From the NCBI GenBank assembly GCA_037349105.1, contig JAYJMM010000123.1, positions 1,116,001 through 1,180,000 of the forward strand: a DNA stretch of 64,000 nucleotides. Direction: 5' to 3'. The translations under genes were made by a program, and so were the position numbers. Of the stretch, positions 1 through 10,500 are shown one piece after another. Numbering within the stretch: position 1 is the first letter of the stretch; the number at the start of each line of letters is the position of its first letter. This stretch comes from Limnomonas spitsbergensis. Lineage: Eukaryota > Chlorophyta > Chlorophyceae > Chlamydomonadales. Below the pieces are notes generated by a model. It was not told the DNA's origin. It searched no databases and saw nothing but the letters and a program-made list of their open reading frames with translations.

Positions 1-3000
1 GAACTCTGTTCCCTGGTCTGTCACCACCTCTGCGCATCCCCCGAATCGTGCAACAACATTTTGAAAGAATGCCAAGGCCGTCACATCAGACGCCTTGCTT
101 GGAATGGGAATCAACTCCACCCATTTGGAGTAATGCTCCACACACACCATCACAAACCGATTTCCCCTGGAAGTGGTCGTGAATGGACCACACAGGTCCA
201 CTCCCCACCGGAAAAACAACCCCTCAATGGGTAGCGGGTGCAGGTTGGGCTGTATGTGATTGAACGTGGACGCCCTGGCCCTGTCACACACACCGCATTC
301 CTGCACCGCTTTCTTGACTGCTGCTCGCAGCCCCCGCCACCAATGCTGCTGCATGACCATGAAAGCCGTGCGGTGGCTGCCAAAATGGCCCGTACCTGCA
401 TGCGCTGTCTGGATCACTGCTAGCCTGTCTTCTGGCCTGGGCACCACACAACGTCTACCATCTGGCATGAGTCTCATCAGGACTCCTCCCCTCTCTGATT
501 CCCACTGGAATGGCGCTGCTCTGCGCTGTATTCTGGTCTGTTCTCCTAGCTCTGTTCCCTGGACATAAGTCTTCTCACGGAGAAACCTCAAGACGGGCTC
601 ATCTGCCCACACATCAACCCTAGCCGACGGTCCTGCAGGACAACCTGGCTGGTCCTTCTCACTCTCTGTGTCCCTGGTTACTTTGATTCCAACATCAACT
701 TGTTCCTCAGGCGTGTTCCCACCTGGTTCCTGTGCCGCGTCGGCCCAGTCTGCCGCAGCCGATTCTCCCAGGCACTGTCTGTATGACGCGGCCGCTTCTC
801 CGCTGCCCGAGCACGCGTTTCCTGCAGTAGCAAGGGCATAGTGGCTGGACATTAAAGTCGCCCCCAGCACTGGGTCCCTGTCCTGGCCTGGCAGCTTTGC
901 CCTGCGTGTCAATTCTGCTGGCATGATTTTAGCACACTCAAGTGCCACATTGAGCCATGCACTTAGTGCCCATGAATCCATGCACCTGCCCAAGGCTGCC
1001 CGTCTGGCTGCCTCTGGGAAGTCTGGGCGCGGCAATGTGGACCCCACAGCGTACCCCATGGCGCGCTCACGCTCGTTTGCGTTGGGCTCCTGCAAGTCCC
1101 CCATGGGCCTGTACACCATCCCATTTTGCCCGTTCCGAAAAGAATATGATGAGGGCGTGGCCATCAAACACGGCAGCACCTTCCTGGGCTGCCCTGTTAC
1201 ATTGATGCGGTACCCCCCATTGTCCGGACATGATACTACTTGGGCCTTGCTGCCCTTGTCCAGAATGTCGTCTACAATCCCCTCGTGGGGTCTGGTCGAC
1301 GCACGAATCACAAATTCAATATCTGCTGCAGGGGCGATATTCCCCCAATAGTTGCGGGTGCGGTGGGCGTAAGACCCTACCTGCGCTGCGTCAAACAACG
1401 CCGGTGTCCCCAGAATCCTGCACACTTCCTGAAAAGCCTCAACACTGGCCTTCACACTCTTCTGATTCAATTGCATTGCTACATTCTCAATCAGGTACGC
1501 TGGCGGCCTGGGTCCCTGCAGGAACTGTAGAGTACCCAACAGCTTGACTAACGGGAAGAAAGACTTGCTTCTCTCTCCCGCGATCCCACGCCCCTTGCCA
1601 GCTGACGAAAGGTCCTGGCACTCCCAGCCTGCTACCATGAACCACTGGCGCCCCTCCTGGGCACCCGCCTCCTTGAGGTGCTCTGCCGTAATGGCATACA
1701 CATCTTGCGGCAATGCTCTGAAAGCTTTATCAAACGCTTTGACCGGAAGCAACTGGGGGAATCTCCTGTGCAACTGCAACAGGCGACCCCCTGCGATCTC
1801 TCTGACTTCCTCACTGATATCTGCATACAAGTACTGCACTACTGGGATATCTGCCCTGAGTACCATTTCCAGCCCTGAGCACATACCTCCAAAAGGCTCG
1901 AAAAGGACGACTCCTTCGGTCTCCATGGCCCGCACAGCCCCACTCGACAGGCAGGCTGTGTCCATGCCTGCAGGGGAATGAGGGGGCGTCACCCTAGGCA
2001 AGTCAGCAAGCACATCACTGATCATTGTCCTGGACCGCTCCCTGTTGCTGAACGCCTGCTCTGCTGTACTGACAGGCTGCGCCTGTTCATCATCGTCAGT
2101 GGCGGCAGAGGATATCTCCTGCCCCACCGGTGCTGTCACGCAAGCTGCCTCTGCAGCTCGCAACATCTGTACTCTCCTTCTGCCCTCCTGCGCCATGCGC
2201 ACTATCTGGTCAGCATGCCACTGGTTCACTCTGCCCAACCCGGTGAGCAAAGCTACTTGCTTCCCACTTGCCTCCTCCCTGGCTGCTGGCTCGGGCGCGA
2301 CTGTATCAAGCCTGGCCCCTGTGCGGTCAGCTGAGGATGGGAGGGGAGATCTGGACGGGATGTCTGCATTCTGGTGGCATGCTCCTGAGCGGTGGACAAT
2401 GGTAATGTCCAGCTCTTGAAGCATGAGAGCCCACCTAGCGTGCTGGCCTACCAACGTCTGGTTGTCCATGAGGTAAGTGAGCGGCTCATGGTCAGTGATG
2501 AGATGCACCTTGCACTCAAACAGCATGTGGCGGTATGTGCGTGCTGCATACACTGCGGCCAGCATCTCCCCCTGGAACGAGGAATAGTTCCTCTCGCTTT
2601 TGTTCAGGGATCTGGATGTGCATGCCACCATATACTCCCGCCCGCTGTCATCACACTGCCCTAGCACGGCGCCTATGCCTTGCTTAGAGAAATCTGTGTA
2701 CAATAAGAACGGCCTTGGCGGCCCCTGGCCGTCTGGCCCTGTCCCTCTGTAATCTGGTCTGCGCAGGACTCTCCCGCCCTCGCACATCTCTGTCTTAATC
2801 AACTGGAACGCCTGCGACTGCTCTGGCCCCCACACAAACGGGACCCCCTGGACCAGCAATGCGTTGATGCAAGCTGCCTTTTTCGAGAAGTCCGGGACGT
2901 AGCACCGGTAGAAATTCAAGAATCCCATGACCTCCTGAATGTTTTTCACCGATGCGGGCTCTGGCAGCGCCATAACTGCTGCTATCTTAGCTGCGTGCGG

Positions 3001-4527
3001 CGTGAGCCCCTGGGCCGACACATTGTGACCCAGGTACTCTACTGTTGCACATCCAAACAGGGACTTGTCGGGGTGCGCCCTTAATCCTACACTGTGGAGC
3101 ATGTCCAACATCAGCTCCACATGCCTGATGTGTTCTGCCGGTGTGTCACTGTACACTAGCAGATCGTCAATGAATGCCACACAGAACGCACTCAGGCCTG
3201 CCCTAGCAATCTCCTCCTCCATCATACGCTGAAAGAAGGGAGGCCCATTGCGCAGACCAAAGTTGAGCTTTGTGTACATCCAAAGCTCAGGTCCCATCCA
3301 GAAAGCTGTCTTAGGCTGGTCCTCGACCTTTATAGGGATCTGCATGAACCCCGACCGGAGATCAACCTTGCTAAATATCTTGGCAGTGCCCAGGTTTTGA
3401 AAAATAGTCTCCATCCTGGGGATTGCAAATTCCTGCTTAGCCGTACGCAGGTTTAACCTGCGCATATCGTGCGCTATTCGATGATCTGTCCACTCCCCAG
3501 TCTCAGCACTCTTCTTGGCTGCTACTACTGAGTTAGCCGCAAACTTGATAGGCCCCCCCTGGGGCACCTTGACGATGATGCCTGCCTCAATCATTGGCTG
3601 ACACTTTTCCTTAAAAATCGCTGCCTTAGGCGGTGGCATATCCCTGGACTTCTGAAAGCACGAACTGACCTCGTCTTCTAAAGCCAGTGTAAACTCACCC
3701 TGCGTGCCGCAGTAGCCTGGTAGATCCTCCATGGAGTAAGCGAATGCTCCTTGGCGATCCCGGAGGCTCTGCTCCAGGCTCTCCTGCTGCTCCGCAGTGA
3801 AGTCGGGATGCTTGCCCAGCAGCCACCCCTCCTTGGTCTTGACGTACTCTGCGGGTGGCTCCACTATTCCCCCCGGCTGGAACATGTCGATCACCACAGC
3901 CGCCTGCGGGTCGTCCTCCGCGGGCAGCTCTTCCCCGCCAGTGGTGTTGCCGCTGTGCCATCTCTCCTGCTGGCTGCCTGCACCCCTCCTGCTGGCGTCC
4001 CCCATGGGGCTGACTGCCGGTGGGCGCAACCATCCAGACGACAGCTTTGCTGCTGCCTCCTTTCCAGACACAAAAGCCCCTTGGCCTGCTGTAAATCCTC
4101 CTCCTCTCACGCCCTGCTCGGTAGCTCGCGCCCCCGGCACACACACTGACAGCAGGAGCCACACCAGTATCAGCTGGAGCGTCCCCGTAAGGATCCCCTT
4201 AATTGCTGTACAGGTGAGGAGTCCTCTGCACGCTGTCAACTTCCTCATGGGTTGCTGCGGTAACTGTTCTGCGGGCTGAACGCATGGCTCTGCATTCTGC
4301 GCTGGCAGCTGCTGTCCTTTGGCCCACGTGATCTCCAGGTCTACCTGGCTGATCCTGAGTGGCAGGGTTGGGCAGTCCATTCCTGGCCTGCTGCCACGGT
4401 TCCTGTCCGCGGCCGCCCTCTGCGCCTTTCCTGCACGTCGCCTGGCCTTCTTTGAATTTTTTCCTTGCAACTTGGCAGTGTCAGCCCAAATCGCACTGGC
4501 CCTTTCTGGCCCTGCTCCTGGGATCTG
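1..4527 (-). CDS. Retrotransposon Pol: RT, RNase H, C5-DNA methyltransferase, integrase (C-terminus outside window)
   Basis: About 1509 codons are open without a stop from just after the TGA at 4528-4530 to the window edge. Numbering from that TGA: a hydrophobic stretch LQLILVWLLLSVCV lies at about 118-131. RT follows, with the active site FIDD at about 452 (3163-3174), in place of the usual YxDD. RNase H covers about 605-727 (YTDFSKQGIGAVL, then HRSGACHQNADIPSR). The methyltransferase is at about 870-1200. Integrase begins near 1376 with an HHCC zinc motif (HAGTGHFG, CGVCDRARA). Its core shows VDLCGPF (first Asp about 1444) and VTDQGTEF (second Asp about 1504). The frame is the same as that of Gag, so expression as a Gag-Pol fusion by TGA readthrough is the simplest reading. 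There is no ATG at the start of this frame. The third catalytic residue (Glu) of integrase is outside the window. Confidence 0.92.
915..1926 (-). other. Cytosine-5 DNA methyltransferase domain within Pol
   Basis: The segment between RNase H and integrase carries C5-methyltransferase motifs in the right order and spacing. Motif I is VVLFEPFGGMCSGLE (S-adenosylmethionine binding, about residue 875). Motif IV is VAGWECQDLSSAGKGRG with the catalytic Cys at 1618-1620 (about 970), and GERSKSFF follows. Motif VI is AYLIENVAMQ (Glu at 1486-1488). Motif VIII is SYAHRTRNYWGN, closely like the AHRARYFWGN of Dnmt3-type enzymes. Near the end, NERERAMGYAVGST and LGRCMDSWAL match motifs IX-X. The normally invariant Pro before the catalytic Cys is Glu (WEC instead of PC). 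All other key residues are present, so the domain may be active. It is in frame with RT and integrase with no stop. Confidence 0.9.
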
Positions 4528-4530
4528 TCA
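4528..4530 (-). other. In-frame TGA between Gag and Pol (candidate readthrough codon)
   Basis: Gag ends ...AQCST-TGA and the same frame continues directly into Pol for over 1500 codons. Local context on the coding strand is AGCACATGACAGATC. A single stop between gag and pol in one frame is the arrangement used by readthrough retroelements. A point mutation of an originally fused ORF is the alternative. Confidence 0.75.
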
Positions 4531-7500
4531 TGTGCTGCACTGTGCCATCCTCTCCTGCCTGTGGGTGGCGCGCTGCACAGCCTTGCTGCTGCCTGCACCC
4601 GCGGGCTCCTCTTGCCCACAGCTCCGTCGTATGGTTTCCCGCGCGCCGGCAACCCTCCTTGCGAGATCCTCGCCCCTGCCGGTTTGGGTTTGGCTGCTGC
4701 GGCTGTCCGACGGCTGTTGGGTGTCCGCTCCTTCTGCTCTCCTCGTGTAGAGGGCTGATACTCTCTCCGTCAGCTCCTCCTGTAGCTCCCTGACCGCCCT
4801 GCTGTAACTTCCCATCCTGGGGTCCGGATCGGGCTGTGGTAGCATTTTAAGTCGGAACAGCAGGCTAGCCTCCTGGCCCGCCTCTTGCTGCCCCATTTCC
4901 TGCCTTCGTAGCACGTCCAGTTGATCTACAAAGTTCCTGAGCACTGCTACCCAGCGTCCCGTGCTGTACGCTGCTGGGTCACCCCAAGGCCCCTGTGCCG
5001 CTGTCTGTGCTGGCGGGCTGATCTGGGGGTCTCCTGGGCGCCCGTTGCTCTCCTTGCCTGCTGCTGCCCCCTCGGGCCTGCAAGCGCGCTGGTCTGCTGC
5101 CTGCTGATGGCTGATCCCCGCTGTGACCTGGTTTGCCTCCTCCTCCAGCGTGATCCCGTTACTGAGCTCCATAGCGGCCCTCCTGCTTCTGCGCTCCTTC
5201 ATCGCTGCCTGCTCCTGAAAGATGCCGCGCACCCACGCGCGCCTCAGCTGTGGCAGCTCTCCCACCATGCCGTACCTTGGACTCCCTGGTCCTGGGCCGC
5301 TGTCTGCTGGCATATAATTGCCCTCTGCATCCCGAGCCTCTGCTCTGGTGACGCTATCCTGGTCCGGGGGCATGGCTCCTCCCTTGTGCCACTCCTCATC
5401 TGACTCGGTGATCTCAACCAGTGGTGGTGGACCCTCTGAAACGTCGTCGCTGAACTCTGGGGTCCTGCTGTCCGAGTCCTCTGTGGGCGGTGTGCTGACA
5501 ATGTCTAGGGGTGCCTGGGGCTCTGCCCGTCCCCTAGGCTCAGCTTCCAGTGCTGCTACCCCCAAGTCGTCCACGTACTCCAGCAGCTCCCATGAGGCTG
5601 CTGCCGCCCCAAATGTTACAAATGCCGCTTGGGTCCATTCTGGCTCCCCATCCTGGACAGGGTCGTCGGTGGCAGCCGCGGGCTCCTCCGCATAGGCGCC
5701 GCGCCTGCCCACCAGCCCATGTCCCATACTCGGCTGGTTCCTTAAGTCCTCCAATTCCTCCTCGATGCCTACTTCCCTTGCTCCTCTGAACAGGGGGTGC
5801 AGCGTGCGCACCCCTGCTGGGTGCGCCTGTCTCCACAACTGCGTCGTTATGACGTCCGCCTGCCAATAGGGCAGCACGCTGCTGGCCCTGTTGTCGTGCC
5901 ACGCCCTCCGCTCCTGACGCACCCACTGGTGCACATATGCTGCCAGGCGTTCTACTGCGAACGGCGAGCGCGCCAGCTCGTCCTCTCCTTCCCACATGGC
6001 TCCTGATGCTGGCGTCTGCTGGGGTCCGTAAGGCCATGTTGGACAGGCCGTTACCTCTGTAGGCGCCCACTGATCCTCTACACCCCACACGTGCCGCTTG
6101 GCCGCTGACAGCTGTCCTGGGAGCAGGACCCTCTGCAGCGCCATAAGCACGAGCGTCCACACTGTCGGGTCTGCTCCCCTAGCGTAGGTATAGGCATGGA
6201 ACTCCGCCTCGTCTACTGACGCGCACTTAGTGACTGCCACGTCCTGCTGGTGCCTCGCGAACAGGTAGACGGGCATATCGTCGCGAGTCGCGTGCATGTG
6301 GATCCATGCCGATGAAACGGGCAACTCCTCATCAGCCATCTCCTCATAGTAGTAAGTTACTAGCTGCTGGACTGGGATGGCTGCCCTGGCGTCCCCTGGT
6401 GCTGGCCCCCACGGCACTGCTTGTCCTGCGACCGTCCTGGGGATGACGATGGACGCCTCTATGGTCGCCTCACACCGCCCTGGCCTGCCTGGGTGACACA
6501 GCCCTACCCCCACTGGGGCCTGCTCTGTTGTTTCCACAAATCTCTCGTACTCGCCCATGGCTTGGACTGGCACATAAAATGCGCGGTCTCTGAGGGCTGG
6601 ATGCCCCATCAGCTCACGGACACAATCCATCGCCCACGGTGTGCGCATGAATCCTGGCTGCGCGCCCTGCCACATCCCCTCGGCCGGCGCAATGTCTGGC
6701 ATGTCCGGGTGCGCCCAGCCTGCTGCATCCACCGCTGTGATGCCTGCTGCAATGGCGAGACTCACCATCTCGCTAACGCAGTATGCATAGATGGGGTGCC
6801 GCGACCATCCCCTCTGCATATAATCTGCCATATTTGTGCTGGGCTGGATGTATCCTTTGAGCGTAGCGCCCAGCATGACAGCTGTCACTGCGTCCCACGG
6901 GAAAATCATCCTGGCAACTGCCTGCATGGCTCCTGCCTTGTTAACACATGTCTGCTCTCCGCCTCCCAGGAGCCTATGGTTCTGCAACCGACATGGCCCG
7001 TCCATGCACTCCGCTGGCATAGTCAGCATGGCCCCGGAGGTGGACGCCGCTGGCATCTCTTCCCCCAGGCGGAAGTACTGCACAAAGGGCTCGCCTGCTG
7101 GCAGCGACTGCGGGAACGGCTGTATGTAGACGCGTTCTCTGCTGTAGGACCTGTCTCTGCTGAAGGACTGGTCAAGCTGGCTGTCCTCGCCCCTTGCTTC
7201 AGACCTCCCTCCCCTCTCGCTGCCGTGCTGTGTCTCTCCGTCCTCGTCGATACCTCCCCAAGCATTGCACCGAGAGGTAGTGCTTTTATGGGTCCTAACG
7301 GGCCCCGCCAGAGCGTCCAGCTGGCTCCCTGCTGCGGTCCCTCTGGCCGCTGGGTATCGCGACCCCGCTCTGGGTGGCTCCCCTGTCTCGGTGGCTGCTC
7401 CCGCTACCCCTCTGCCTGTGTCTTGGTTGCCCTCCGGAGTACCTGGACATAACACGCCAAATTCTTCCTCATGCAAGGGTGAGGGTTCCTGAGGCTCATA

Positions 7501-10500
7501 TCTGCCTGCTGAAAGGTTGGACCCTGAATCGGTCTCCCACCCGTCTACGTTGTGCTGGGGTACTGCCTCCCTCTCGCGTCTCTCAAACTCATCCCATTGC
7601 TCATCATACTTGTCCCATTCCCTGTCTAGGAACCTCTGCATCAGATTTGGCCATCCTACACACGGAGCTGGGCACCCCCTCCTCTGGAGATCCCTCAAGA
7701 ATTCTATCGCATGTGTTACGGATCTGGCCGACCCTGCAGGCATAGTCCCATAATGGTTCATGGCTAACGCCTCCACAGCCATCGTCCAGTGGTTTACCTG
7801 ACTGGCTACCTGCCCTTCTGGCACCCTCTGGGGGGCCACCTGAACTGGTCCTGCCTGACTGACCTCAGCCTGGTAGGCACCCCTGTCCTGGCTAATTTCC
7901 ATGTGGCCTGTCATGAAGCACGTGTGGCCTCCTGTCCCCTCCCACCTTGGCTGCTCGCCCTCCGGTGGTTCCTGTCGCGCTGGCGGTCCTGGCCACGCGC
8001 TTGGGCCTGCTGCTGCCTGTTGGAAGTCCCCTGCGCTGGGAGTCCCCATGGCTGTCTCGAAGTTTCTGCGCCGGCTCCCTATGGGCACCCCCTGGCCCCT
8101 GCCTGGGCCCCAGGCTCCATAGCTCCGTGCCGGGCCTGCAGGTGCCCCTGGCCTGTCGCCTGTCAGCCCGGCCTGCTCCGGGTCGGTGCACTCGTTGGCA
8201 AAGTGCCCAGGCTGGTTGCACTTGAAGCACAATCCACCATGGCGTGGTCCCAGGTGACGCCTAGGCTCTGCCACCCCGTTGCCCCCTGCCAGGGTTCTGT
8301 CTGTCGGACCGGGGCCTGGGCCTCGCTGGTGCTCCTGCCCCTGCCTGTAAGGCCTGGCAAACTCAGCAGGGTGCCGGTCCCTGGATCTGCCCCTGGGCTG
8401 GTCCCTGCTGGGTGACCGCTGCCTGTGGTCCCTGCTCCTCTCCTCACTGTTGCTGCGCCGCCCTGAGCCTTGCCGCTGGGTCCTGGCTGCCGGCGTTGGC
8501 ACCGTCCCGTGGCGCCCCTCACTGATGGACCTTTCCGCGCTTCTGCTGCGCTGTCGCAGTCTTCTGTTCCCTGAGCCGCTCTCGTCGCTGCCATCAGAAC
8601 CGTGCTGCTGCTGTTCTTCCTTTGGCTCCTCCATGCCGGCAGGCTCGATCTCCATGTCTGGTAACGGGGACGGGGTCCGTAACATTTCCCTGACACACTC
8701 CGCCAACGCTGGGTCATTTTCAAATGGGAGCGGCTGCCCGTGGTTTGGCAATCCCCCCAAGTGCTGTGTTCCAAGAGCTTCCTGCATCTTGGTCAGCTCA
8801 TCGGTACGCAAGATGTACTCCTGGTGAACCTCTGCCATGGCTTGCTGAGCATTCTGGATGCTCTTCCAATTGGCCAGCTGGCCTTTTAGGTACCCCACAA
8901 TTCCCGCTGCCTGCTTCCACATCTGACGTTCTCTCCACTTGAGGGCTGCTTTCAGCCCGTCAACTTGCCCGGTCAGCCTGCCGATGTTCCCGTCTCGACT
9001 GCTGGTCCCTGGTTCTGGAACCTTTTCGACGCTGCACTCTTCCTCTTCCTCCTCCTCTTCTTCCTGCGCTTCGTCATTGCTGCTGCTTGCTGGTTGCGTA
9101 GGAGGCCTTGCTGCGCTTGGCTGTCCCCGCAGCTGCCGCTGTTGCGCCTGCCTACCATCGCCGTCGCTGGCCTGTTGCACACTAGGTCCTGCCACCTGCG
9201 GTTGCTTTTGCAGCTGCTGCTGTTGCGCCTGCCTACCATCGCCGTCGCTGGCTTGTTGCACACTAGGCCCTGCCACCTGCGGTTGCTTTTGCAGCTGCTG
9301 CTGCTGCTGCTGCTCTCCCCTGCTGCGCGCTGAATTTGCCTGTGCAGCTCTGCCGGCTGCAGCTGTGCCATATCTCCTCTGCTGCGCTGCAGGCGGCACT
9401 GCCTGCACCGCAGGCGCTGCTTCCGGGGTCCGCGAAAAGACTTCAATCCTCCTATCGCACTCCTCCGCCGAGTGTACTTCTGGCTTTCCGCACAAGGCGC
9501 ACGGGTGGCTGGGGCATGCTGGCATTAAGTCCCTGATGAGCTCTCTCCCACTGTCAGAGACTACCGCGGCTCTGCGCGCTCTTGTCACCTCCTCTGCGGT
9601 TGGTGCGGCGGCCTCTGCCACTGCTGCCTCGACTGGCACCAGCCTGTGCCTTTGTAGCCTGGGGTATACCTGGTTGCTGGGTCCTGCGTCCTGTCCAGCT
9701 CTCATGGCGGCACCTGCGCGTGTGGCCATGGAATGCTGTAAGAGCAGTTCGTGCTCTGTTTCAACTGTTGCAGCTGGCCACCCCTCTCTTTCTGCGAATC
9801 CGCACTGAATTCCTGCCCATGCCACTGCTGCTGCCTGGTACCCCCCTGCTGGGGATGCCCGCATTAGTGGCAGCGTAAGGTCCCTGACCCCTTGCGCTCT
9901 CTGTGGGCCCTCTCTGGGTCGTAAGGTCAGCCTTCCTGCTGCCTCTAAGACCCCGTTATACTTGAGGAACTCTGGGTTCCCTACCAAGTGCTCATATGCG
10001 TCCGGTGGTGTCTTAACGACCCTGACCACCGTGGGCTCCATAATGGCATTGGGCCCTCCGTATCCATACACCACATAAATGAACAGTACTCCATACAGAT
10101 CTGCCCCTGCATTGTCTGTGGTACGTATCTTCTCGTCCGTACGCACCAGCTCCGCCCCCATGGCAACTAATTGCTCTGCAATATTGACAGTGATGACATG
10201 GCACGTGCATGCGGAGTCCATGAGCGCTTTCTGAGCCACCAGGACCTTCCCATTGACCATAAGTCCCACACACTGCTCCAGGTTGCTTCTGTCATTCTTG
10301 AAATACTGCAGCTTGGGTGCAGCTGTCACCGTTCTACCCTCTGGCCTGGTATTACTGGTCTCACCCCTGTGGCCGGAGTTGTCTGCTCCCATGGGCATCG
10401 TGGTGAACGACAGCGCTGAGAGCCTCTCGTTCAGCTTGAACACCTGTAGGCGGATGTCAGACATATCGTCAGCTAGTTTACTCAATACCAGCCTCTTTGC

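Noticed and set aside
4319..9878. Many plus-strand ORFs of 60-343 aa opposite Gag
   Set aside because: Shadows of the GC-rich, low-complexity minus-strand coding sequence; no family resemblance.
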